Positions 23,625-31,567 of a DNA stretch of 45,007 nt are shown piece by piece. Under the pieces are notes generated by a model. It saw only the letters and a list, made by a program, of their open reading frames with translations, made no database searches and was not told the DNA's origin. The DNA is from a virus. Numbering within the stretch: the first letter of the stretch is position 1; the number at the start of each line of letters is the position of its first letter. The translations under genes were made by a program, and so were the position numbers. The stretch covers positions 1 to 45,007 of the IMG/VR virus record IMGVR_UViG_3300021090_000046; one strand, 5' to 3'.

Positions 23625-24814
23625 TACTTACATACCTCTTTAAAAATTTCCGCCCACCTCTTTGCTATTGATTGCCATTGATATTCTGGCTGCAAAAATT
23701 TGGCTAAAGTCTTCTTTGACAACTCTTCTCTTAATTCTTTATCCTGATACAGATGCTCAAGAGAGTCTGCAACTGCTTCTGGAGAAACCAATCTTCCAAC
23801 TGTTTGAGAATGGTCAAAAGTAAAGTCCATAGATGTTTTTATAATCTCACCACAATCTTCAAACAACTCTCTACATGCACTATGGTCTGGAACAATTTGA
23901 GGTGCTCCTGTAATTCCATGTTCTGTACTGATAAGTCCCCACCCCTCTCCCATTCCAGTATTGATACCAACATCGCAGGCATTGTAAATCATATTGAGTT
24001 TCTCTTCTGAAACCCTCTGAATTCCCTGTACAAGACTGGTTAGAAGTAGTCTGTCATCTATTCCATATCTCACAGATATGTATGGAATGTCGATTGCAGC
24101 ATCTCTTGCTCCACAATGCATATATAATTTAACTGTCTTTGGCTTGTTTTTGGCAAATAAAGCAAATCCTGCCATAGTAGTATCGAGTCTTTTTCTGGGC
24201 TGGTTTCTGTTGGCATTGAGAACAAAAAATAAATCTTCCGGCTTTCCCATCTTATAGGCAGCCTCTCCCAAAAGTGCTATTTTAGCCTGTGCTCTAGTTT
24301 CATAAGCCTTATAATAGGTTGAAAAATTCGTACCGTGAGGCATAATTTCTATGTCTCTATCGGGCAGGCACTCTCTTGCCACCTCTTTTCCAAACTTTGT
24401 ATAAGTAAATATCTTTGTTACAATATCAAAATCTTTGTACCACGACTTGTTATGAAATCTTGAATCTACAGGGAAATAGACCACTATTTTTGGGAGGTCA
24501 TTTTTTACATTTTTCTTGATGGCATCAAGGTAATAGCTTATTACCCATGCATCATTTATAAAGAATACCATATCAAATTTTGTGGAATTCAACATGTTGC
24601 AAAGCCTATCAATTCCGTAAACGTTTCCCTGTGCAGTAGATGCGGGATATACTGGAAATCCTAAATTGTGAGGGTCTCCTTTATAGTTTACTCCCAACCC
24701 TGTTATGTCAAACTCGTCTAAATTTGGTATTGTTATGTTATGTAGTACCGTTGAAAATCCAGTAGGAACCACTAAATCTCCTACTACTAAAATCCTTAAC
24801 TTCCTGTTCTCCAT
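23624..24814 (-). CDS. GT4-family (GT-B fold) glycosyltransferase
   Basis: A 396-residue enzyme. Recognisable GT4 features: an N-terminal ILVVGDLVVPTGFSTVLHNI with the Gly-rich acceptor-side loop, MPHGTN near 158, the nucleotide-sugar domain opening FFVLNANRNQPRKRLD near 196-210, and the donor-binding GINTGMGEGWGLISTEHG (about 280-298) with the EX7E-like acidic pair, followed by PQIVPDHSACRELF. It would transfer a sugar from a nucleotide donor to an unknown acceptor. It is embedded, with 1-nt overlaps on both sides, among head-tail connector genes, so it is made with virion proteins and probably decorates the particle. Confidence 0.85.
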   Translation of the reverse strand: MENRKLRILVVGDLVVPTGFSTVLHNITIPNLDEFDITGLGVNYKGDPHNLGFPVYPASTAQGNVYGIDRLCNMLNSTKFDMVFFINDAWVISYYLDAIKKNVKNDLPKIVVYFPVDSRFHNKSWYKDFDIVTKIFTYTKFGKEVARECLPDRDIEIMPHGTNFSTYYKAYETRAQAKIALLGEAAYKMGKPEDLFFVLNANRNQPRKRLDTTMAGFALFAKNKPKTVKLYMHCGARDAAIDIPYISVRYGIDDRLLLTSLVQGIQRVSEEKLNMIYNACDVGINTGMGEGWGLISTEHGITGAPQIVPDHSACRELFEDCGEIIKTSMDFTFDHSQTVGRLVSPEAVADSLEHLYQDKELREELSKKTLAKFLQPEYQWQSIAKRWAEIFKEVCK

Positions 24815-25320
24815 TATGATAATGTTCCTTTCCCATACTCCTCTGCTCCAGGGATGGAATCTCTGTAGCCCGGATTTAATCTCTTTGTAGGTGGTTTAAG
24901 ATACCACAGAAGCTCATTCCAAAGCCTTTCCAATGAGCTGTCCTTCAATCTTCCGCTTTCTATATTGGATACAGAAACTTCTGCATCCCTCCAGCTTCCC
25001 ACACTCCATGACATATTTTCCAATGTACCAGATTGTGTTAGAATTTGAGCCATAATCAAAATAGGAGTTTGGTCCTGCTGTTGAATTACTGGAGGCTCAT
25101 CTATTAAAAACGTGCTATCTGGATAACGAGTTACTACATAGGTAGTCTCATCTATAATATATCTTATTCTCCACCAACGTTGAAGAGACTTTAATGCAGT
25201 AACTAGAGAAACTCTCAACCATGAATCCAGATAGCGATAGGCTGCCGAATCCGTGTCACCGAGTCTAAGTCTTAGTTCTGGTAAAAGAAAATCTAAATCT
25301 GTTACTACATCTATTGGCAT
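24814..25320 (-). CDS. Head-tail adaptor (connector) protein
   Basis: A 168-residue protein. It starts with acidic helix (VVTDLDFLLPELRLRLGDTD) and continues with RYLDSWLRVSLVTALKSLQRWW, the helix-rich layout of gp6/gp15-like head-closure adaptors that bind the portal. The C-terminus ends GYRDSIPGAEEYGKGTLS. Its place, after the capsid cluster and before the other connector genes, agrees. No diagnostic motif exists for this family, so the call rests on layout and position. Confidence 0.6.
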   Translation of the reverse strand: MPIDVVTDLDFLLPELRLRLGDTDSAAYRYLDSWLRVSLVTALKSLQRWWRIRYIIDETTYVVTRYPDSTFLIDEPPVIQQQDQTPILIMAQILTQSGTLENMSWSVGSWRDAEVSVSNIESGRLKDSSLERLWNELLWYLKPPTKRLNPGYRDSIPGAEEYGKGTLS

Positions 25321-25321
25321 A

Positions 25322-25858
25322 TTAGTCCTCTTCGTTTTCTATGGGGTTCTTGGAGGTTGTTTCTTGTGATTGAAGTTCTGAAATTCTAGATTCGATTAGT
25401 CTTGTAATCTTCTCTGACTTTTCCATCTCTTCTGCCAAACCTCTCATTCTAAATAGAACGGCTGTAGAATTAATTTTATTAACAGCACTTGATAGTGCAA
25501 GAAACTTTTTATTAATTATTGCTTTTAATTCATCGTCCGTTGATTGTTCAATGGGCTTTTCTACAGGTTCTGAAATTTCTTTTGCTACATATGGAATTAA
25601 CATTCCAGTAGCAAAATGCTTTTTGTTCACTCTTAAGAAAAATGCATCCTCTCTGGCACTAAATACATTTACAATGCAGGTATCCTCTTTCCTTTTTGGG
25701 TCTCCTTGTAGAATTACGTCCACAGGTTTGTCAAGAAAATTGTCCCATAACTGTACAGCAACTTTTCCCAAGATCGTTTTAATATAAGATTTGAATGGCT
25801 TACCCTCATGTATTGCAGCAAACAATTCATTTCTTCCCAAAGTTGTATTTGAATCCAT
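25322..25858 (-). CDS. Hypothetical virion-associated protein
   Basis: A 178-residue protein. Residues about 1-95 are mixed alpha/beta (FKSYIKTILGKVAVQLWDNF, DTCIVNVFSAREDAFFLRVN). Residues about 105-165 form a helical, coiled-coil-like tail. The C-terminus is acidic (NPIENEED). No family is recognised. The start has AAAGGA 8 nt upstream. It lies between the repeat protein and the adaptor, so a role in the head or neck is expected. Confidence 0.5.
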   Translation of the reverse strand: MDSNTTLGRNELFAAIHEGKPFKSYIKTILGKVAVQLWDNFLDKPVDVILQGDPKRKEDTCIVNVFSAREDAFFLRVNKKHFATGMLIPYVAKEISEPVEKPIEQSTDDELKAIINKKFLALSSAVNKINSTAVLFRMRGLAEEMEKSEKITRLIESRISELQSQETTSKNPIENEED

Positions 25859-25880
25859 TTAAAAAATCCTTTCCTTGTCT

Positions 25881-27653
25881 CTATTTTTTATTTCCCTTAA
25901 AGGAAATACTCGATTCCGATTTACCGGATAGTGTTACAATTTGTTGAACTTTACCCCTCAAAAATACATAAAAAATCATAGTTCCTTTTAGAAAGACTTT
26001 GGAGGCATTTAGAAGAGTTTTTCCTCCCAATCTAACTATATCTGAAATACCCAAAGAGTTCGATATTGAACGAATAAATGTACCAATTCTTGAAACCGTA
26101 TCTGTTATATTTACTATGGTTTCTATAAATACTATTATTCCTGTAAAGATTCCAAGACTGTCTGAAATTTCTATTAAATCTGAAATCTGTTTTAGTAGTG
26201 CTCTGGAAGAAGTATTTATATCAGAAATTCCAATAGTCTCAAAAAACTCTTTTCTAAGACCTCTAGCTGTCAGAACTTCATCTTGAGGTGTTTCAGTTGT
26301 CTGTATATTTCTAAAAAAATTACCTATTCTAGCTACAGTATCCAATATTCCTACCGCATCGAGTATAGTTACAAATACAATCCCAGACAATAAAGATGCA
26401 GAAACGGTATCTGAAATACCCAATGAATTTGCCACACTCTTATAAATTTGTCTCGCTGTATTTACAGAATCTGTAGCCCCCAACGTTGAGGAGATGCTTC
26501 TAGTAGCTGTCAAAATTCTAGAATCTATATCTGAGATGGTTTCACTATCTTGCACAGCTCTCGAAAAATAAACATTTTTTGTGCTATTATCAGTAATTCC
26601 AGATAAGTCTGCCAGATTTCTAACAAAAGATAAATTTCTGGAACTTACATCAGAAATGTCCTCATTATCGGTTACACCTCTAAAAAAAGAAATGGCTTTT
26701 GTAGCAATATCCGTTATTCCCAATGAGTCCTGTATAGATTTTATAATATTTCTTGATGTAGAAAGAGAATCTGTAATTCCTAGAGAATCTGTTATTATAG
26801 CAAATAACTCACTACCTCCTCCCTGCTTTATATAAGAAACCAGGTCTGTAATTCCTAGGGAATCTGCAACCAGTTTTACTATGCTTCTAATATTGCTTGC
26901 AACATCTGTAATTCCAACACCGTCTGCCAAAATCTTTACAAGTGCTCTTAGATTAGAAATGTTGTCTGTTATTACCACCGAATTTGTCAGGGTTTTAGAT
27001 AAATTTCTAAGCTTGGAAACACTGTCTGTTATTCCCAAATTATCTGAAAAAGCTTTGAAAATTCCCTTCGAGTTTGATACACTGTCGGAAATTGCCTCTG
27101 TAGTGGTTATTGCAGCGGATAGTGCCAAGGAATATGTGATTGTTAGTCTCGCACATAAAGTAGTGGAACCATCATATGAAGTCACAGAAGTGTCTCTGGT
27201 CGCTATTGCGCTGTGTGTAGTCATTGCAAAGCCCATCACGCCGTTACTATATGGTCCATAAGACGCATATAATTCACTAACTACTGATGAAAGGTCAGCA
27301 GTATTTACATCTCCGGTTCCAGCATTTGCATTTAACCAGTTTACAAATGCTGTGGTTCTAGCCCTGCTGCTTATATCATTAGACCCAGTAGTAAATTGTG
27401 CTGGACTTGCTATATCAAGACCAAAAATATCTACATCTGGTTCGTCCAAAGTGCTGCTTGTAAATCTAATAGTTAGAAAAGAACTTACTATTGTAGCACC
27501 GGCTGGAATATTTACAGCAGTAAATCTCCATGCGTTCCATACTCCAGCAGTGTCACAATTTGCTAAAGGATTGGCAGTTATGCTAACCGTTGTTCCTACC
27601 TGACTTGCGTCATCGGCAGAGGCTTGAACGGCTCTTGGACCAAATGTAGGCAT
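25881..27653 (-). CDS. DNRLRE-like head protein with eighteen 20-residue repeats
   Basis: A 590-residue protein. Residues 1-178 look like a jelly-roll of DNRLRE type (VNIPAGATIVSSFLTIRF, ATRDTSVTSYDGSTTLCARLTITYS). From 181 to 540 there are 18 repeats with a nearly exact 20-residue pitch: the Asp of an [IL]-[ST]-D-like triplet falls at 190, 210, 230, 250, 270, then after a GGGSE insert at 295-415 in steps of 20, and after a 3-residue insert at 438-538. A Lys or Arg follows ten residues after most of these Asp. The C-terminus (residues 545-590) is hydrophobic then basic. It may be a head fibre or a long decoration appendage. The start has TAGGAG 6 nt upstream. Confidence 0.75.
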   Translation of the reverse strand: MPTFGPRAVQASADDASQVGTTVSITANPLANCDTAGVWNAWRFTAVNIPAGATIVSSFLTIRFTSSTLDEPDVDIFGLDIASPAQFTTGSNDISSRARTTAFVNWLNANAGTGDVNTADLSSVVSELYASYGPYSNGVMGFAMTTHSAIATRDTSVTSYDGSTTLCARLTITYSLALSAAITTTEAISDSVSNSKGIFKAFSDNLGITDSVSKLRNLSKTLTNSVVITDNISNLRALVKILADGVGITDVASNIRSIVKLVADSLGITDLVSYIKQGGGSELFAIITDSLGITDSLSTSRNIIKSIQDSLGITDIATKAISFFRGVTDNEDISDVSSRNLSFVRNLADLSGITDNSTKNVYFSRAVQDSETISDIDSRILTATRSISSTLGATDSVNTARQIYKSVANSLGISDTVSASLLSGIVFVTILDAVGILDTVARIGNFFRNIQTTETPQDEVLTARGLRKEFFETIGISDINTSSRALLKQISDLIEISDSLGIFTGIIVFIETIVNITDTVSRIGTFIRSISNSLGISDIVRLGGKTLLNASKVFLKGTMIFYVFLRGKVQQIVTLSGKSESSISFKGNKK

Positions 27654-27707
27654 AGTACTCTCCTATTTCATAATGGAAGAATTAAAAAGTCCTCCTTATG
27701 TGTTATA

Positions 27708-27932
27708 CTACGCACCTAAAAAGGTAATTTCCCAGTCTACCTGCAATGTGTCTGTAGTAGAAACATCCACAGCGGGAGTAATCTGTGCATATGCAAGATT
27801 ATCTACCGTAGTATTATGAAGAGCTACTTCATCTATTCCGGTAATATTTAAATCACCAGCCTCAAAGACTGCTCTATATTGAGTAACGTTATCGTTTGCT
27901 GCCCCGAATGAGCCTTTTAGTTTTGGATATAT
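27708..27932 (-). pseudogene. Out-of-frame C-terminal half of the structural gene starting at 28255
   Basis: The minus strand here is open in the -1 frame relative to the upstream part, from just after a TGA near 27950 to TAG at 27708. It reads YPKLKGSFGAANDNVTQYRA, then EAGDLNITGIDEVALHN, and ends DTLQVDWEITFLGA. That ending is typical of a phage structural protein family whose members finish with D.L.v.W.itf. Joined at the ATATAT run (27927-27932) it would give a product of about 181 residues. So either two bases are extra in this sequence, or the ribosome shifts here, or the gene is broken. No canonical slippery site is present. Confidence 0.7.
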
Positions 27933-28255
27933 GTTGCATCCATAACCTCAGCAGAACCTGTGGGAGTGTTACAAGCCGTATTTGCCTTTGGAGTTGTGCC
28001 TGTCCATCCAGTTCCTACAGTCATACGACCATTTGTGTTGTCTACTTTTTGTCTTGCGGGTGATGTTGCCATAAGGTCTGCAATAATTGCATCTCCCTGA
28101 TCTGTAACAATGTTATGATTTACAGATACCATTGGGCTTCCACGAAGTCCCAATAATTTTTGGAAAAGATTAGGTTTGTATCTTTTGATATTTCCACTCT
28201 CATCAAATACGGTAGCTGTAACCTTCCCTCTCATTTTTATTTTGTTATTAATCAT
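27917..28255 (-). CDS. Structural protein, N-terminal part (frame-disrupted)
   Basis: As read, a 112-residue protein from the ATG at 28255 (AGGA 5 nt upstream, overlapping the previous stop) to TAA at 27917. MRGKVTATVFDESGNIKRYK and NIVTDQGDAIIADLM, then GRMTVGTGWTGTTPKA, fit a family of small phage structural proteins (VGTG.t.p followed by EaGLhn and W.itf at the C-terminus). The second half of that pattern is present but in another frame (27932-27708). The short form ends MDATYIQN, which looks like a truncated end. It lies in the head module between the Ig-like protein and the repeat protein. Confidence 0.6.
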   Translation of the reverse strand: MINNKIKMRGKVTATVFDESGNIKRYKPNLFQKLLGLRGSPMVSVNHNIVTDQGDAIIADLMATSPARQKVDNTNGRMTVGTGWTGTTPKANTACNTPTGSAEVMDATYIQN

Positions 28256-28262
28256 TTTTTTC

Positions 28263-28610
28263 CTATGCCTTACTATATAAAATCTTAATTGTTCCAGTAG
28301 CAACTGTTGATACTAAACCTTCACTTGTTTTTGAAATCTCACATTCGTGATTATAAACTGCTGGAGCAACGCTTTCAGTGTCTTCCGGGCTTAAGCTAAC
28401 AACTGCTATGTCATTAAAAGCACCGGATACTGTAACATCATCGGCGGTAGTTTTTGTAAGAATGGCTTCTTTGGATGTTTGTTTATAAACCACCCATATC
28501 ACAGTATATGTTGATATATCCAAAGGATTTCCAAACTCGTCTTCAACATTAATATAAATGAGTTTGGAGTCTCCCTGAAACATCTCAAAATTTTGCCCAA
28601 CTTCTGTCAT
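28263..28610 (-). CDS. Ig-like / BppU-N-like small structural protein
   Basis: A 115-residue beta-sandwich-like protein: FQGDSKLIYINVEDEFGNPLDISTYTVIWVVY is the familiar QGD...d.dG.p.dl opening of small phage Ig-like or BppU N-terminal domains. It continues with VTVSGAFNDIAVVSLSPEDTE and ATGTIKILYSKA. The start at 28610 has GGAGG 4 nt upstream. It follows the capsid gene after a hairpin. It may decorate the head or serve as an attachment base for the following head proteins. Confidence 0.65.
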   Translation of the reverse strand: MTEVGQNFEMFQGDSKLIYINVEDEFGNPLDISTYTVIWVVYKQTSKEAILTKTTADDVTVSGAFNDIAVVSLSPEDTESVAPAVYNHECEISKTSEGLVSTVATGTIKILYSKA

Positions 28611-28631
28611 TTGTCCTCCGCCACTGAATTA

Positions 28632-28657
28632 AAGGGAGGGAAATTAATCCCTCCCTT
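28632..28657 (-). terminator. Hairpin after the major capsid gene
   Basis: A perfect 10-bp stem (28632-28641 with 28648-28657; AAGGGAGGGA against TCCCTCCCTT) with a 6-nt loop stands 14 nt after the stop of the capsid gene. On the minus strand TAATTC follows, so the T-run is poor. It may be a partial terminator or a 3' stabiliser that keeps capsid mRNA more abundant than downstream messages. Confidence 0.6.
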
Positions 28658-28671
28658 CAGTCATTTATCCG

Positions 28672-29580
28672 TTAGGAAAGTCCACCGATTACATAGATAC
28701 CATCTGCCCGGTCAATTATCATACCGAACTGTTGGTATAGTTCCAAGTACCACTGTGGAGGTGTTGGTCTCATGTCGGTCCATTCTTTTGTTCTTACGTC
28801 ACCGTAAGTAATGAATTCACCAACATTTTCACCAATTACCAATACCTTATCTGTAGGAAGTAGGGCATTGTAGTCCATTGGGTTATCATAAACCTGGTCT
28901 AGGGCTACGATTCTAGCACCGTAATACTTGCCCAAGAATCCTGTAGCCATGATTTCTTTGATGTTATCAGGAACATCTGCTACGTTTGAACCACCATCAT
29001 CCCAGAAAGCACCAAACTTTGTGATTGGTGCTAGGGCTGCTCTGGTTCCAATAACCACTTTCACACCAGAAGTTGTCTGATTGATATGGTCAATGGCATT
29101 TTCCAAAGCCGTAGATGTTAGAGCACCACCAACAGACGTAAAGTTGCTGGGAGTGTTAATTGCTGTCCACACTGTTGAAAGTGCAGTAAATACCTTTCCA
29201 AGATAGTAATCACGCAATTTTGCGCCCATCTCGGTACGAATATCCTCAACTGTTCCTAGCTCACCTGAGGCAAGTTCCCACTCATTGTAAGTCACTTTGA
29301 CATCAGCACCGTCCAACACGTAGTTGATACGGTCTGAAACTGTCAATTCACTGGCAAGATGGATTCTGCCTGGTACTAGGGTACGAACCTTAATTCCCTT
29401 ACGAACTTTCTTTACGAGAGCATCACCGGGATTTAAGCTTCTACTTGTCAACAGTAGAGAAACCATATCAGCCGTAATATGATTAGGCTGAACGTACTCA
29501 ATGATTAATTGAGCAAGAGCCTCGCGCTTGCCTTCCTTTAGCAAAGACGCAATGGCTTCCTTGAATTTTGTTTCATCCAT
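28672..29580 (-). CDS. Major capsid protein (HK97-like)
   Basis: A 302-residue protein in the canonical place after portal, protease/scaffold and decoration genes. The N-terminal helix region (KFKEAIASLLKEGKREALAQL) is followed by the E-loop/P-domain zone (LVPGRIHLASELTVSDRINYVLD), a long helix (GAKLRDYYLGKVFTALSTVWTAI), an A-domain segment (TSGVKVVIGTRAALAPITKFG) and DKVLVIGENVGEFITYGDV, which fits the HK97 fold in order. The ribosome site is GGAGG 10 nt upstream. It would assemble into the icosahedral shell. Whether the N-terminus is cleaved cannot be seen. Confidence 0.8.
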   Translation of the reverse strand: MDETKFKEAIASLLKEGKREALAQLIIEYVQPNHITADMVSLLLTSRSLNPGDALVKKVRKGIKVRTLVPGRIHLASELTVSDRINYVLDGADVKVTYNEWELASGELGTVEDIRTEMGAKLRDYYLGKVFTALSTVWTAINTPSNFTSVGGALTSTALENAIDHINQTTSGVKVVIGTRAALAPITKFGAFWDDGGSNVADVPDNIKEIMATGFLGKYYGARIVALDQVYDNPMDYNALLPTDKVLVIGENVGEFITYGDVRTKEWTDMRPTPPQWYLELYQQFGMIIDRADGIYVIGGLS

Positions 29581-29600
29581 GTTATTAAGTCCTCCAAAAA

Positions 29601-30176
29601 TTATTCAACACGTACTGTCAAAGCACCAGTTGCATCGTTGTAGTCTTCTACAAAACCGATTACACCTACTGCCATTGTAGCCGTATATTTTAGTTTACCT
29701 GCTTCTGCTCCTGTATCGGTAGTAGCATCAGCTACAATTACTGCTGCACCTGGTACTTCCAAGTTAGCGTCGTAAATGTATCCACCAGAAGGAATTGTAA
29801 AAGTTCCTTCCGTGTATGCAAGAGCCTTGTATCCTGATGGGATGGTCTGACCTTCCTGATTTCCAGGATGAGTCAACCACATCTTAACACCAGTCAATGG
29901 TCCTGCCGAGCTGTTTACCCAACCACCTCTGAAATCAAAGACAGTCTGTGGATAATCAACTATTGGTGTAGGACGATTGTCTACTGAAAATGTGATACAG
30001 AATTTAGCTCTCTTAGCCTCTTCCGCTGTATCAGGTAATTTTGCACCAGGCAAGTCGTCATCCACGTTCATGAATAATCCGCCAAGGGTGTTGGCAGTAA
30101 GTACTACGAAGCGACCTTCGACAATATCTTCCTGAACTACAACACCAATAACGTCTTCAAAACGATTTAGTTCCAT
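29601..30176 (-). CDS. Head decoration / capsid-stabilising protein candidate
   Basis: A 191-residue beta-rich protein directly upstream of the capsid gene, the usual place of decoration proteins. It contains VVVQEDIVEGRFVVLTANTL, GTFTIPSGGYIYDANLEVPGAAVIVADA and a C-terminal strand set. The ribosome site is strong (GGAGG). No conserved motif names the family. Structural function is inferred from position and beta content. Confidence 0.55.
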   Translation of the reverse strand: MELNRFEDVIGVVVQEDIVEGRFVVLTANTLGGLFMNVDDDLPGAKLPDTAEEAKRAKFCITFSVDNRPTPIVDYPQTVFDFRGGWVNSSAGPLTGVKMWLTHPGNQEGQTIPSGYKALAYTEGTFTIPSGGYIYDANLEVPGAAVIVADATTDTGAEAGKLKYTATMAVGVIGFVEDYNDATGALTVRVE

Positions 30177-30194
30177 TATTGTATTCCTCCAAAA

Positions 30195-31556
30195 TTATTT
30201 CTTCTTAGCTCTATTTTCACGTAGATAGGTTGCCATGTCCTTAACGGAAATTTCACCATCGTCATTGTGTGGTAGAACTGGAATCTTAGTTTTCTTAACA
30301 GATGAGTTAGAAGTTCCACTTTCTTCAGCAAAAGCTTTTAGTTCTTGAATCATGAAATTCAATGATGTGTCGTCTAGGGCTACGAGTGAATCATAGTTTT
30401 CATTGAAGTACGTATCATCTTTTACTATTCCTGCGTCTGTAAATTTAGTTTTTAGGGCTTCCAGCTTTGCACTCTTTTCTGCTTCTGCATCAAGAGATGC
30501 TTTCAGTTCCTTCAATGGAACTATTTCAGTCTCCAAAGCTGTCAGTCTTTCAGTCAAGGAAGCTAGTTCAGTTTCTTTACCAGCCAAAGCAGTTTCTTTT
30601 TCCGCAATAGCAGCATTTTTAACTGTAATCTCTTCCAAAGCTGTAGTTAATTTGGCTTCTACGTCTTGTAGTTTAGCCTTGATTTCATTTAGTTCGTCCA
30701 ACGTTCCTTCCTCCAATTTAGGTTTAAAGTCTTTATTATACTCACCAGATATTTCATCTACACTAGCTCCAGCCTCAAATCTTTCAATCATTCTTAGAAT
30801 GATTGCTTTCTTTTCCTTTAAAACATGTGTAGGAAGATTTAGTTCACCTAAGTCTTTTAAAGCATCACCTAGTTTAATTCTATCCACCGCCCCATTTTCA
30901 TCAAATACTGGAAGGTATCTTTTATCTCCATCTTTATGAAGAAAGGCGGCATCTGGTAATGCGTCTATGTAAGCTTTACTCCACTTTCTTGCTGCTACTG
31001 CTAGAAACTGTGTTCGACCTTCATAGGCGGGGTCTCCTACAATAGTAGCTGCTTTCAGTACAGTATCTTTCAAGTCCATGCTATTTGCTTTGTTATTGAA
31101 ACTGGAATCACCGAAAAGGATTTCCCAAGATACATTTACTGGCTCATTGTTCTTAAATCTATCTTTGATATAAGTAACATCAGAAGGTCTTTCCTCCCCC
31201 CAAAGAGCAGCCAAAGCCATTAGTGCGCTTACGCCATCAGGCAGGGTAATTTTCTTAAGGTGAGTAATAACCCCAAGCGGCTTGGAGTTTTTGTGGCTTT
31301 GTTCGATTTCTCCCATAGCCATTTTTACAGGCATATGAATTCCGCTACGCATCAAGTTATCAAATTCCTCGCTAGGAATTCTTTGACCATTGGCGTTTTT
31401 TCTGTCGTCAGTGAGAATAAACTTAGCCCAAACAACTGTTGGGTTAAGCATAAATGACGCAAAAGCCTCTCCGAGTTCCTCGGAAGCTTGACTTTCATTT
31501 ATTAATTGTACCAAATCTACTAAATCTGTGTGCATTTTGGCGATATTTTCTGTCAT
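30195..31556 (-). CDS. Prohead protease-scaffold fusion protein
   Basis: A 453-residue protein. The N-terminal half (about 1-200) resembles phage capsid proteases of the gp175 type: FILTDDRKNANGQRIPSEEF, then GIHMPVKMAMGEIEQSHKNSKPLGVITHLKK, ALMALAALWGEE and VNVSWEILFGD. The catalytic residues could not be fixed with certainty. Residues about 275-390 form a long coiled coil with repeated AEKETALAGKETELASL units, as in scaffolding proteins. The basic C-terminus (TYLRENRAKKK) is typical for capsid binding. Such fusions nucleate the prohead and then cut themselves out. Its place between portal and capsid genes supports this. Confidence 0.75.
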   Translation of the reverse strand: MTENIAKMHTDLVDLVQLINESQASEELGEAFASFMLNPTVVWAKFILTDDRKNANGQRIPSEEFDNLMRSGIHMPVKMAMGEIEQSHKNSKPLGVITHLKKITLPDGVSALMALAALWGEERPSDVTYIKDRFKNNEPVNVSWEILFGDSSFNNKANSMDLKDTVLKAATIVGDPAYEGRTQFLAVAARKWSKAYIDALPDAAFLHKDGDKRYLPVFDENGAVDRIKLGDALKDLGELNLPTHVLKEKKAIILRMIERFEAGASVDEISGEYNKDFKPKLEEGTLDELNEIKAKLQDVEAKLTTALEEITVKNAAIAEKETALAGKETELASLTERLTALETEIVPLKELKASLDAEAEKSAKLEALKTKFTDAGIVKDDTYFNENYDSLVALDDTSLNFMIQELKAFAEESGTSNSSVKKTKIPVLPHNDDGEISVKDMATYLRENRAKKK

Positions 31557-31567
31557 TTTTACTCCAA

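Noticed and set aside
26881-27261. Plus-strand open frame of 126 codons
   Set aside because: Antisense to the repeat protein; periodic codons leave the reverse frame without stops. No ribosome site.
30403-30939. A 178-codon plus-strand open frame
   Set aside because: Antisense to the coiled-coil scaffold region, whose low-complexity codons keep the opposite frame open.
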